Positions 31,407 to 40,670 of a stretch of 51,092 bases of DNA are shown in pieces. Below the pieces are notes generated by a model that had not been told where the DNA came from, searched no databases, and worked only from the letters and a program-made list of their open reading frames with translations. The DNA lies in contig CAIYET010000536.1 in the NCBI GenBank assembly GCA_903925285.1, positions 1 to 51,092 of the forward strand. The letters are read 5' to 3'. Both the position numbers and the translations under genes were made by a program. The stretch is from Candidatus Hydrogenedentota bacterium (GTDB taxonomy: Bacteria > Hydrogenedentota > Hydrogenedentia > Hydrogenedentales > SLHB01). Position 1 is the first letter of the stretch. Each line of letters starts with the position of its first letter.

Positions 31407-33467
31407 ATGTCCGAACTCAACGCCGTTCATTTGCATCTCATGCCGGGCCGCGCCTACCCGCTCGGCGCCGCAGTACGCCAATCGGGCGTCCGTTTTGCGG
31501 TGGTGAGCCGCTATGCCACGCGCGTGTGGCTGGCGCTGTACGACAACGCCGAGGATGTCGAACCGGCGTTCGAAGTCGAACTCGATCCCGAACGGTACCG
31601 CACCGGCGACGTCTGGAGCGTGTACATCGAAGGGTTGGCCTCCGGCGCGCTGTACATGTACCGGATGGACGGTCCCTTGACGCCAAAGACCGGCCTTCGA
31701 TTTGACAAAAACGTTTATCTGTTGGACCCATACGCTAAGGTGATCGTCGGCGATATTCAGGCGCGTACTGCGAAGTGCGTCGCCTTCGGCGAGAAACAGG
31801 ATTGGGTGGACGACGTCCGCCCGCGCGTGCCGCTCGACCGTCTCGTCATCTACGAAACGCACGTCCGCGGATTTACCGTCGGCGAAAGCGCCGGCGTGCC
31901 CCATCCGGGCACGTATTTGGGGCTGATCGAGAAAATCCCCCATCTGAAAGATCTTGGCGTAACGGCCGTCGAGTTGCTGCCGATCCAGGAATTCGGCGAG
32001 ACGCGGCTCGGTCGTTCCAGTATCGCTTCCGGCCAAGAGTTGCACAATTACTGGGGCTACAGCACGGTCGGTTTCTTCGCGCCGACGGGCCGCTACGCCG
32101 TCGTGCCGGGCGGACAACTCGACGAGTTTCGACGGATGGTATCGGCGCTGCATAAGGCCGGCATCGAGATCATTCTCGACGTGGTATTCAACCACACGTC
32201 CGAGGGCAACGAATTAGGACCGACGCTCAGTTTCCGCGGCCTCGACAACGCAATCTACTACATGCTCGACGACGAAGGCGCCTACCGCAACTACAGCGGC
32301 TGCGGCAACACGCTCAACTGCAACCATCCGCTCGTGCGCGATTTTATCCTCGACTGCCTGCGCTATTGGGTGACGGTCCTGCACGTGGACGGTTTCCGTT
32401 TCGACCTCGCCTCGATCCTGGGCCGGGACACCAAGGGGCGTATCGTCGAGAACGCGGGGCTTATCGAACGCATCGCGGAAGACCCGACGTTGCGCGATGC
32501 AAAACTCATCGCGGAGGCATGGGACGCGGGCGGCGCGTATCAGGTTGGCTCGTTCGGCGACGTGCGCTGGGCCGAGTGGAACGGACGTTACCGCGACGAC
32601 ATCCGCCGGTTCTGGCGCGGCGGCGAGCACGCGCGCGGGGATTTCGCGACGCGCCTCACGGGCAGTTCCGACCTCTACCAGTGGGCTGGCCGGTCACCCG
32701 CGCACAGTATCAACTTCGTTACCGCACACGACGGTTTCACGTTGCGCGATTTGGTCTCGTACAACCAGAAGCACAATCGCCTCAACGGCGAGGACAACCG
32801 CGACGGCGGCGACGACAACATCAGTTGGAACTGCGGCATCGAAGGCGAGACCGGCGATGCGCGCATCAACGCGTTGCGCCTGCGCATGCAGAAGGACTTT
32901 CTGGCCACGCTGTTTCTGTCGCTCGGCATTCCGATGCTGCTCGGCGGCGACGAATTCGGACGGACGCAACAGGGCAACAACAACGCCTATTGCCAGGACA
33001 ACCCAATTTCATGGTATGACTGGCGGTTCTTGGAGAAGAACGCGGATCTCTTCCGTTTCTGCAAAGAAATGATCCGTTTCCGCCGCGAGAATCCCGTTTT
33101 CGGACGCCTCGAATTCTTCGAGGGCAAGCCAGCCACGAATGGCGGCGAACCGGATATCGCATGGTTCGACAACACTGGCGAACCGATCATGTGGGAGAAC
33201 GACGCGCCGTACCTCGCCTGCCGGATCGGCGGCGTCGCGAACGATTCCGTCGCGCTGTACCTGATGTTCAACGCCGCGCGAAAAGACATTTCGTTTCGTG
33301 TGCCGCGCGGCGCATGGCTCATGCGCATCAACACGGGCCAACCGTCGCCGCGCGACATTTGCGACGCCAAAGACGCTCCGGCAGTCGAAGGACGAAGCCT
33401 GCTCGTCCTGCCAGCGAAATCCCTAGCCGTTCTCTCCTGCCAACCCAACGCCGAGGCGTCGGATTGA
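31407..33467 (+). CDS. glgX: Glycogen debranching enzyme (isoamylase-type)
   Basis: GRAYPLGAAVRQSGVRFAVVS; YETHVRGFT; DVVFNHTSEGNELGPTLSFRGLDNAIYYML; GFRFDLASILGRD; TAHDGFTLRDLVSYNQKHN. Confidence 0.95.
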   Translation: MSELNAVHLHLMPGRAYPLGAAVRQSGVRFAVVSRYATRVWLALYDNAEDVEPAFEVELDPERYRTGDVWSVYIEGLASGALYMYRMDGPLTPKTGLRFDKNVYLLDPYAKVIVGDIQARTAKCVAFGEKQDWVDDVRPRVPLDRLVIYETHVRGFTVGESAGVPHPGTYLGLIEKIPHLKDLGVTAVELLPIQEFGETRLGRSSIASGQELHNYWGYSTVGFFAPTGRYAVVPGGQLDEFRRMVSALHKAGIEIILDVVFNHTSEGNELGPTLSFRGLDNAIYYMLDDEGAYRNYSGCGNTLNCNHPLVRDFILDCLRYWVTVLHVDGFRFDLASILGRDTKGRIVENAGLIERIAEDPTLRDAKLIAEAWDAGGAYQVGSFGDVRWAEWNGRYRDDIRRFWRGGEHARGDFATRLTGSSDLYQWAGRSPAHSINFVTAHDGFTLRDLVSYNQKHNRLNGEDNRDGGDDNISWNCGIEGETGDARINALRLRMQKDFLATLFLSLGIPMLLGGDEFGRTQQGNNNAYCQDNPISWYDWRFLEKNADLFRFCKEMIRFRRENPVFGRLEFFEGKPATNGGEPDIAWFDNTGEPIMWENDAPYLACRIGGVANDSVALYLMFNAARKDISFRVPRGAWLMRINTGQPSPRDICDAKDAPAVEGRSLLVLPAKSLAVLSCQPNAEASD

Positions 33468-33479
33468 AGCGCGGAACGC

Positions 33480-34784
33480 TCACCGCATCACGATTCGGAC
33501 GGACATGTCGGCCCCGGCTACAACGTTGACAGCTTGCGAGGCGGAACGGAAATCGACGCTGCCTTGTTGGCCCGCAGTAATCACGAGCATGTAGTCGCCG
33601 GGATCGAGCGCCTCGAATGCGAAGGAGCCGTCGGAGGCTACGTTCACGTTGGCGGCAACGTCCCGATGCAGATTCATCAATTGATCGAAGGTCATCTTGC
33701 CGAATTGTTGCGGCGCGCCGCGCAACGCGAGCACGCTGGCCTGCTCTCCGGCGCGCAATCCCCTCACTTGGCCTTGGACGGTCCCCGCGACCGGAAAATC
33801 GAAGTCCTGCTGCAGGGTCTCGTGAACGTTCAAATCGAGTTGCGCCGATTTCTTGCGGTCGGAACCGTTCGCAAGCGGTACGGAGACCTGCAAATTCGTC
33901 GGACCATCGGGCAGCGCGGCAATGCGATAGCCGCCGTCCGCGCCGGTCTCCGCGCTGGCTTGGTATTGGCCGCGCGGGTTAGCGACTTGCAGCACGATAG
34001 CGGCTTGAACGACCGGACGCCCTTCGAAGACGACGAATCCTTCCACGACGCTGTCGCAATCGGGCAGATCAAAATCGGCGGTGGCGATTTCTCCCGTCTT
34101 CACCTCGACCTTCTGCAAAAGCCACGGGGCGGCCAGAGGCTTGTCCGTGCTCGCGTCTTCGCCAAGATCGAGATGGACCGCGAATGAACCGGGCAGCATT
34201 CCGCCGAAGGCGAACCGCCCTTGCGCATCCGTTGTCGTGCCCCTTTCGTTTTCGTCCACGAACACTTTGACGTTGGGCGCGAGCTGTCCGCCTCGCAAGA
34301 CCGTACCCGCGATGCCCCCGCCCTTGTCCAAAGTAATCGTAATGCGTAGCGGTGTTTCTTTACCAGGCGTGAAAGCTACCGTACGCGATATATAGTCAGG
34401 ATGCGTGGCCGTCAGCGTCGCGTCGGGATCCGGCGGCGACGCCAGCGTGAAGCGACCGTCGATTCCGGTCTTCGCCACTTCGGGGCCGTCCGCCGCCTTT
34501 CCCATATGGAGCGTCGCACCGGCAATCGGCGCGCCGGCATTGTCGACAACCATACCGGCGACGGCGGGAACCTCTCGAACAGGCGGCGTTTCGCGCTTGG
34601 GCGCGGGACGTTCGACGGCCACGGGCGTTGTGGGCTGGGAAAGAGACCCGGTCTTCATTTTTTCGATAGGCGTCGCGGGCGCCTGAACGTGGCGTTCAGG
34701 TTCGCGTGTGCCAAAATAGATCACGACCACACCGGCAACCACGAGCAGCACAAGCATTCCAACCATGGCAAAGCGCGAGTTCAT
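33480..34784 (-). CDS. Membrane-anchored carboxypeptidase-regulatory-like domain protein
   Basis: N-terminal TM MVGMLVLLVVAGVVVIYFG; repeats VAGMVVDNAGAPIAGATLHMG..., IAGTVLRGGQLAPNVKVFVDE...; ATGA overlap with lpxK. Confidence 0.8.
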   Translation of the reverse strand: MNSRFAMVGMLVLLVVAGVVVIYFGTREPERHVQAPATPIEKMKTGSLSQPTTPVAVERPAPKRETPPVREVPAVAGMVVDNAGAPIAGATLHMGKAADGPEVAKTGIDGRFTLASPPDPDATLTATHPDYISRTVAFTPGKETPLRITITLDKGGGIAGTVLRGGQLAPNVKVFVDENERGTTTDAQGRFAFGGMLPGSFAVHLDLGEDASTDKPLAAPWLLQKVEVKTGEIATADFDLPDCDSVVEGFVVFEGRPVVQAAIVLQVANPRGQYQASAETGADGGYRIAALPDGPTNLQVSVPLANGSDRKKSAQLDLNVHETLQQDFDFPVAGTVQGQVRGLRAGEQASVLALRGAPQQFGKMTFDQLMNLHRDVAANVNVASDGSFAFEALDPGDYMLVITAGQQGSVDFRSASQAVNVVAGADMSVRIVMR

Positions 34785-35782
34785 ACAGGCCGCCACTCCT
34801 CCAGTTCGATCGTTAAGGCATATACATGCGCGGGCGCGCTACACATACGCACGGCGTCCTTTTCCGTCACGACGACCGGCAACGGGCCGGACAGCGCGGA
34901 ATCGGGGATCGCCGCGTGATCGGGAAATGCGTTGCATTCCGTTACATGCGCGCCAAGCGATGCAAGCGTATCGAAAAATGCTTCCGGGCTGCCGACGGCA
35001 CACATCGCGCGGATCGGCCCTTCGCGGAGCAGTTTGAGCGGATACGCCGCGCCGTCGCTCACGCGCCAACAGCCTGTCGGCGCATGCCGCGTCAGTCGAA
35101 TCGGCATGTCCGCCCGGATGGCGGTCACGCGGTCGATTACGCCTTGTACATCCCGCGCCTGGTCGCAACGCGTGACGACGACATGCGTCGCGCGGCGCAA
35201 CGCCTCGACCGGCTCGCGTAGAATACCGCGCGGGATCAGGCAGCCGTTGCCAAACGGATTGCGCGCATCGATGACCACAATATCCTCATTTCGCGCCAAC
35301 TGGACGTGCTGGAATCCGTCATCGAGGATCAGCATGTTGCAACCAAACCATTCGAGGGCCATGCGCGCCGCCGCGACGCGATCCACACATTTTACGATGA
35401 CTACCCCCGGAACCTTGCGCATGATCAACGCGGCTTCATCGCCCATCAAGTAGCAAAGCGCGCCGGAAGGATTCGATATCGCCGCGACAGGCTCGTTCGT
35501 TGCGGCCGTGCCATAGCCGCGCGTCAGAACGGCGACCTTCCGGCCCCGCGCGGATTCCTGGCGCGCGCGTTCGATCACGAGCGGCGTCTTTCCCGAACCG
35601 CCGGCAGTCAGATTGCCGACGCTGACGACATGCGCATCGACCGTAACGACAGGCTGGCGGCGACGCCACCACATCCCCGCGCGAACGACTGGCGTCGCCG
35701 CATCGAGCAACACAGCAAGGGGGAAAGGGATGGGTTCATTGCGCCTGATTCGCTCGGCGAGCCGGTACAGCGCGGCGTTCAT
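34781..35782 (-). CDS. lpxK: Tetraacyldisaccharide 4'-kinase
   Basis: SVGNLTAGGSGKTPLVI; ILDDGFQHVQLARNEDIVVIDA. Confidence 0.95.
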   Translation of the reverse strand: MNAALYRLAERIRRNEPIPFPLAVLLDAATPVVRAGMWWRRRQPVVTVDAHVVSVGNLTAGGSGKTPLVIERARQESARGRKVAVLTRGYGTAATNEPVAAISNPSGALCYLMGDEAALIMRKVPGVVIVKCVDRVAAARMALEWFGCNMLILDDGFQHVQLARNEDIVVIDARNPFGNGCLIPRGILREPVEALRRATHVVVTRCDQARDVQGVIDRVTAIRADMPIRLTRHAPTGCWRVSDGAAYPLKLLREGPIRAMCAVGSPEAFFDTLASLGAHVTECNAFPDHAAIPDSALSGPLPVVVTEKDAVRMCSAPAHVYALTIELEEWRPV

Positions 35783-36903
35783 GTCGGCGCGAACCGTTTG
35801 CCACTAAACTGCCGAACCAGCCCGCGCAACTCGAGCATGGTCAACGTGCTCAAGGCTTCCGAGATCGAGATGCGGCACGCGGTCGCGATCTCGTCCACGA
35901 AGGTGCCGTTCGGAGAGAGCGCCGCCAGAATGTCCTTCTCGATCGGACTCGCCACGGGCTGCGGAGGCGGCGATGCGGCCACGGATGTCACGGGCGCGTC
36001 GTGCGTCGCTTGCGGTTGACGCGCCTGCGCGGGCAGATCGAGTTCGACGAGGATATCGTCGACCGTTTCAACCAGTTTCGCGCCGTCGCGGATCAACGAG
36101 TGCGGTCCTTCGCTCGTGTGAAAGCCTATCTGCCCCGGCACCGCGAATACCTCGCGGCCCTGTTCGGCGGCCTGGCGCGCCGTGATGAGCGCCCCGCTGC
36201 TCAACGGCGCCTCGACGACCACCGTACCCAACGTCAGGCCGCTAATAATCCGGTTGCGGTACGGGAAATGGCCCGCCGAGGGTTTGGTCCCCATCACGAA
36301 CTGCGAGAGGACGCACCCGTGCTCCTCGATCTGTTTCATAAGGTCCGCGTTCTGCGGTGGGTACACGACATCGACGCCGCATCCCAAGACCGCGACCGTC
36401 CGTCCGCCCACTTCGATGGCGCCGCGATGCGCCGCCGTGTCAATGCCGCTCGCCATGCCGCTGACGACCGTGATGCCGCGCGCAGCCAGATCGCGGCCAA
36501 GGTTTTCCGCCACGCGCAGTCCGTACGGCGTAGCGCGGCGCGTACCGACGATCGCGATACAATGCTCGTCGGAACTGCGCAATTCGCCCCGGACAAACAG
36601 CAGCAACGGCGGATCGTAGATCTCCGCGAGCCGAACGGGATAGTCCGGGTCCTCGAGCGTGAGCAATCGCACGCCGAGCGCATCCATTTGCCGTTCCTGC
36701 CCGTCCACATCGACCGCATCGGCATATTGCGCGATACGTTCGGCCAGCGACTTTCCAACGACCTCTGCGATCGCCGCGCGCGAGGCGCGCAGAACCTGGC
36801 CGGGACTGTGGAACCGCGAGAGCAACTGGATGAAATACGTCGTGCCGACGCCCGGCACCATCGTCAGCCGCAGCCAGTCGCGTTGTTCCGGAGTCAGTCC
36901 CAT
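35779..36903 (-). CDS. dprA: DNA-processing protein DprA
   Basis: IVGTRRATPYGLRVAENLGRDLAARGITVVSGMASGIDTAAHRGA; FPYRNRIISGL; winged-helix-like C-terminus; internal Met start. Confidence 0.95.
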   Translation of the reverse strand: MGLTPEQRDWLRLTMVPGVGTTYFIQLLSRFHSPGQVLRASRAAIAEVVGKSLAERIAQYADAVDVDGQERQMDALGVRLLTLEDPDYPVRLAEIYDPPLLLFVRGELRSSDEHCIAIVGTRRATPYGLRVAENLGRDLAARGITVVSGMASGIDTAAHRGAIEVGGRTVAVLGCGVDVVYPPQNADLMKQIEEHGCVLSQFVMGTKPSAGHFPYRNRIISGLTLGTVVVEAPLSSGALITARQAAEQGREVFAVPGQIGFHTSEGPHSLIRDGAKLVETVDDILVELDLPAQARQPQATHDAPVTSVAASPPPQPVASPIEKDILAALSPNGTFVDEIATACRISISEALSTLTMLELRGLVRQFSGKRFAPT

Positions 36904-37086
36904 GGCATAGCGCTCACAACCCGTGAAAAAGCCGAACGGCAACGCGCCCTGTAGGTCCCACTTATCAGCGGGATCCTCGGCGCGCCAACCCACCCTATCT
37001 GCGTCCTATCCATGCACCCATATTACCGGCATGCAACGAATCCAGTCAACGCGCGCGTCTCTCCCTCAACTCTACCGTCTGACCCC

Positions 37087-37115
37087 TTGAGGCGCGGACC
37101 GTTGTTTCATATAAT
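37087..37115 (+). promoter_or_regulatory. Candidate sigma70-type promoter for the downstream oxidoreductase
   Basis: TTGAGG-N17-TATAAT. Confidence 0.5.
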
Positions 37116-37181
37116 TCAGGGGAATCTTTTGCTACGGCGTATCAACGCGGAATCGGATTTGCGATTCTTGGAGGATGTACG

Positions 37182-38435
37182 ATGGGAACGTTCAAATTGG
37201 GGTATATCGGCGCAGGGTTTATCGCAAAATTCCAGATGAAGGCGCTGCAATCCGTGCGGGGCATCGACCTCGTCGGCGTGACCGCGCTCAAGGGCGCGGA
37301 AGAATTGGCCGCCTCTGCAAGAAGTAACGGCGTGGGCGACTGCAAGGTCTATCCGTCCATACTCGAACTGTGCAACCATTGCGACGCCGTCGCCGTCTTC
37401 GCACCGAACTTCGCGCGCATCGAGATTGTCGAACAAATCCTCGAAGCCGTGAAGGCGGGCGCGCCGCTCAAGGGCGTCATCTGCGAAAAACCGTTGGGAC
37501 GCACCGTCGCTGAGGCCAAACGCCTCGTCGAACTGGGCAAGGCGATGAAGCTTCCGACGGCGTACTTCGAGAATCAGATTCACATGAAAGCCATTACGGC
37601 ACAACTCGCGCAACTCGCGCCGCAGCAGCGGTCGATGGGTCCATTCATGTTGGCGCGCGCTGCGGAGGAACACGCCGGGCCGCACGAAGGCTGGTTCTGG
37701 GATCCGACGAAACAGGGCGGCGGTGTGCTGTGCGACATGGCGTGCCACTGCATCGCGGCGTGCTGGTACGTGTTGACGCCGCTGGGCAAACCGGTCGATT
37801 TCCTGCAACCGGTATCGGTGACCGCCGACACGGCGTTGCTGAAATGGGGCCAGCCGCAATGGCGCAAGCGCCTCTTGGACAAAATGGGCGTGGACTACGG
37901 CAAGGTCCCGGCGGAGGATTTCGCGACCGGCCTTGTCACGTTTCGCAATCCGGAAAATGGGCAGTTGGTCAGAGGCCAGTTCACGAGTTCGTGGATGTAC
38001 GACAAGCAGGGTCTGCGCCTGTCGATGGACGCGCTAGGACCGGGCTATGCCTTCGAGTTGAACAGTCTCCAGACGCCGTTGCAAATCTTCATCGGCGACG
38101 AGGCGGCCGATGCCGTGGCCGACGCCGAAACCGCGCTCGAAAAGTCGACCGCCAGCCGCGGGTTGCTGGCCATCGAACCGAACGAAGCCGATTTGTACGG
38201 GTACACGGACGAACACATCGACGCGTGCCGCGCGTTCGCGGCGGGTAAGGACGCCAAGCTGAACTGGGCGTACGGACTCGAAGTCACGAAGCTGTGCCAG
38301 GCCGCCTACATGGCTGCCGAACGCGGTAAAACTCTCGACTTGACCTGTCCGCAGGTGCAGAAGGATCTCGATGGCTACGTATCGCTGATCGCCCAAGGCC
38401 GCGGCGGCGAAATCCTGTTTGGGAAAAGGCTGTAG
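37182..38435 (+). CDS. Gfo/Idh/MocA family oxidoreductase
   Basis: KLGYIGAGFIAKFQMKAL; GVICEKPLGRTVAEAKRLVEL; GGVLCDMACHCIAACWY. Confidence 0.88.
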   Translation: MGTFKLGYIGAGFIAKFQMKALQSVRGIDLVGVTALKGAEELAASARSNGVGDCKVYPSILELCNHCDAVAVFAPNFARIEIVEQILEAVKAGAPLKGVICEKPLGRTVAEAKRLVELGKAMKLPTAYFENQIHMKAITAQLAQLAPQQRSMGPFMLARAAEEHAGPHEGWFWDPTKQGGGVLCDMACHCIAACWYVLTPLGKPVDFLQPVSVTADTALLKWGQPQWRKRLLDKMGVDYGKVPAEDFATGLVTFRNPENGQLVRGQFTSSWMYDKQGLRLSMDALGPGYAFELNSLQTPLQIFIGDEAADAVADAETALEKSTASRGLLAIEPNEADLYGYTDEHIDACRAFAAGKDAKLNWAYGLEVTKLCQAAYMAAERGKTLDLTCPQVQKDLDGYVSLIAQGRGGEILFGKRL

Positions 38436-38455
38436 GCTATCGCCTGTAGGAAGGA

Positions 38456-38525
38456 TGAACCTAAAATGGCAATTGGAATTCAGAATACAGGAGTCAGAAT
38501 TCAGAATGGCAACAGGTTACGGTAT
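38456..38525. repeat. Copy of the dispersed intergenic repeat (AACCTAAAA-GGCA...GTCAGAATTCAGAATGGCAACAGGTTACGG)
   Basis: Shares GTCAGAATTCAGAATGGCA(A)CAGGTTACGG with the reverse complement of the 47465-47500 copy. Confidence 0.8.
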
Positions 38526-38704
38526 CTTTCGCCGCGTCACCTAAACGGATTTGTTTGCTTTTCCGAAGAATTGTGCCGCTCCTTTGTATAAGGTCCTCTC
38601 TGTGATCTCCGTGTCTCCGTGCGAGAGCATTGGACGCAGATGCACCTATCGGTTGTCGCGGATCGAAAGGGATGTTGTCATGGAGCAGAGGCCGCAATGC
38701 GCTA

Positions 38705-38896
38705 TTACGCCGTAACGTTCAGATGCTGGCCGATGTCGGGATCGATTGTGGCGCTCTGGATGAGTTGAATGGCGGCTTGCCCCAACATGTCCTGTACATC
38801 GAGACTTTTTCTCGCGACAGCGGCCTGAAAGGAGCTTTGGACGCGCGTCGTCTGGAGTGCCGTATTGATAGCGCCGATGGCGATTTCCGCGAACAT
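38705..38896 (-). CDS. Small protein, possible YjfB-like putative motility protein
   Basis: MFAEIAIGAINTALQTTRVQSSFQAAVARKSLDVQDMLGQAAIQLIQSATI...; resemblance to YjfB-type short proteins by eye only. Confidence 0.5.
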   Translation of the reverse strand: MFAEIAIGAINTALQTTRVQSSFQAAVARKSLDVQDMLGQAAIQLIQSATIDPDIGQHLNVTA

Positions 38897-38905
38897 GGTT
38901 TCGCC

Positions 38906-39082
38906 CTACGCCTTGACGTCCAACCGGCGGCCAACATGCTGGTCTGCCGATTGCGCGGTCGGTTTCTGCGGGCGCGCCTGTTCATTTCGCGCGACCGGAC
39001 GTGGACGCCGTACCGTGCCCGGCGTCTGAGCCTTGCTGACCTGCACGGGGTTGCTGGTCGGCCCTACTCCATTAACGGCCAT
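38906..39082 (-). CDS. Small basic hypothetical protein (58 aa) directly upstream of the YjfB-like ORF
   Basis: Manual translation MAVNGVGPTSNPVQVSKAQTPGTVRRPRPVARNEQARPQKPTAQSADQHVGRRLDVKA*. Confidence 0.4.
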   Translation of the reverse strand: MAVNGVGPTSNPVQVSKAQTPGTVRRPRPVARNEQARPQKPTAQSADQHVGRRLDVKA

Positions 39083-39150
39083 ATCTGGTTCCTCTCGCCT
39101 TACGGTCTTGCACGTGTATTATATCACAAAACTGAATGTGCTGCGTCGCG

Positions 39151-40506
39151 CTACTTCGAGCCTGATTCCGCCGTTGGCTCCAATGCGTAACCGACGTCTT
39201 TCAACATAACCTCGCTGCATTGTGCGAAGTCGTCGTCGAACATACGCTTGACGGCTTGAATGGCATCGGTGTCATACGTCGCGATGGCTGATTCGGTGTA
39301 ATATTTCTCGGAGGTAAAGGTCGCATTGTACGAGCCAACCGCCGCGACCACATCGTCGACCAGGAATCCTTTCGCGTGCATGGGCGCATTGCCCGAATAC
39401 TCGAAGATCCGCAGGCCCGCTTCGAGTAACGGCCGGTACTGTTTTTGCGTCAAGTAGTAAATGAATCCGCCGCCGATCGGGATCATCTTCATATTGCGCT
39501 TCGAGTTGGTCATCAGGCGCACATCCACGCCGCGCTTCGCCGCATCGAACAGCGCCTGCTTCTGCACCGGCGCGGGACGGATCGAGATGCTCTGCCAGTA
39601 GATGTGCGACTTCGCACGGTCCATGGTCTCCTTGAAGAACGGTGTCATGTGCGCGACGCCGCCGTTTTCATGCGGTTGCTGATACAAAAAGCGCGTCAGT
39701 TTGCGCACGCGGCGTCCGTATGGCGCTTGCGGGTCGGGCGAGATGAAGTCCTCGTACCGCAGGTCCGCCGGAAACATGAGTTGCGCATACGCCGCCTCCA
39801 AATCGCGGTCAGCGGTATCGAATGCTTCCTTGCCCGCGTCGCGATTCCACCGTTTTGCGAACTCGGCATCCATGATTGCCGCCTGTGGACCTTGCACGTA
39901 GATGTCCGTGTCGCGCCAGGCTACCTTCGCATCGGTCCCGCCGCGTTCGTACCGCGCGCTCCAATTCATGCCGCCGGCAAGGGCTTCCTTGCCGTCAACC
40001 ACGAGATACTTGTCGTGGAGGTGTTTTTTCCAAAAGTGCGTGGGATCGGGAAGAATGACCTCGGACACCGTCCCATATTTCTCGACCTCGATCCCGTTGT
40101 TTTTCATTTGCTTGTAGAACGGCATGTTGCCCAACGCGTACGTGCCGAAGACGATTATCTTGACGTCCAGGCCTTCGCGTTTCTTGCGGACGAGTAGGTC
40201 GGCGAGTTTCTTGTTCGTATCGTCTTTGGTGATGTACATCGTCGTAAAATGAATGGATTTGCGCGCCTCCTCGAGCATGCGCCAGCGCACCGGATACGAC
40301 GCCGTGCCGTTCACAAGCACTTGGATGTCGTCGCTAACGGTCAGGACGCTGTCGGTCGCACGGTTCAATTCGCGCTGGAATGCGGGTTCGAGGATCGGGT
40401 GCAACGGCGGCAACGCGTCGTCCGCCCGCGCAACGCCGCACAGTATCAGGAACAAGACGATGTATATTCGTTGTTTTGTACAAAGACGGAACATGGCAAG
40501 TCCCAT
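39151..40506 (-). CDS. Secreted phospholipase D-like / cardiolipin synthase-type protein
   Basis: Two HKD-type motifs (HDKYLVVDGKEALAGGMN; HAKGFLVDDVVAAVGSYN); N-terminal signal MFRLCTKQRIYIVLFLILCGVARA. Confidence 0.88.
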   Translation of the reverse strand: MGLAMFRLCTKQRIYIVLFLILCGVARADDALPPLHPILEPAFQRELNRATDSVLTVSDDIQVLVNGTASYPVRWRMLEEARKSIHFTTMYITKDDTNKKLADLLVRKKREGLDVKIIVFGTYALGNMPFYKQMKNNGIEVEKYGTVSEVILPDPTHFWKKHLHDKYLVVDGKEALAGGMNWSARYERGGTDAKVAWRDTDIYVQGPQAAIMDAEFAKRWNRDAGKEAFDTADRDLEAAYAQLMFPADLRYEDFISPDPQAPYGRRVRKLTRFLYQQPHENGGVAHMTPFFKETMDRAKSHIYWQSISIRPAPVQKQALFDAAKRGVDVRLMTNSKRNMKMIPIGGGFIYYLTQKQYRPLLEAGLRIFEYSGNAPMHAKGFLVDDVVAAVGSYNATFTSEKYYTESAIATYDTDAIQAVKRMFDDDFAQCSEVMLKDVGYALEPTAESGSK

Positions 40507-40580
40507 AGATTTGCGGCCAAGAGTGCCGGTACCATAGCATAGGCGTCGGTGGAAAACCATAAACCTAAAGAAAGCAGTTA

Positions 40581-40662
40581 GAATTCAGGAGTCAGAATTC
40601 AGGAGTGAACGAACGGTGGCGGCAGCGCCATTCTAAATTCTGACTCCTGACTCCTGAATTCC
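40581..40662. repeat. Copy of dispersed GAATTCAGGAGTCAG repeat arranged as an inverted repeat
   Basis: GAATTCAGGAGTCAGAATTCAGGAGT ... ATTCTGACTCCTGACTCCTGAATTCC. Confidence 0.85.
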
Positions 40663-40670
40663 TTGGTGTT

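Noticed and set aside
38630-39190. 186-aa plus-strand ORF
   Set aside because: Low-complexity translation overlapping two more plausible minus-strand small ORFs and the PLD gene end.
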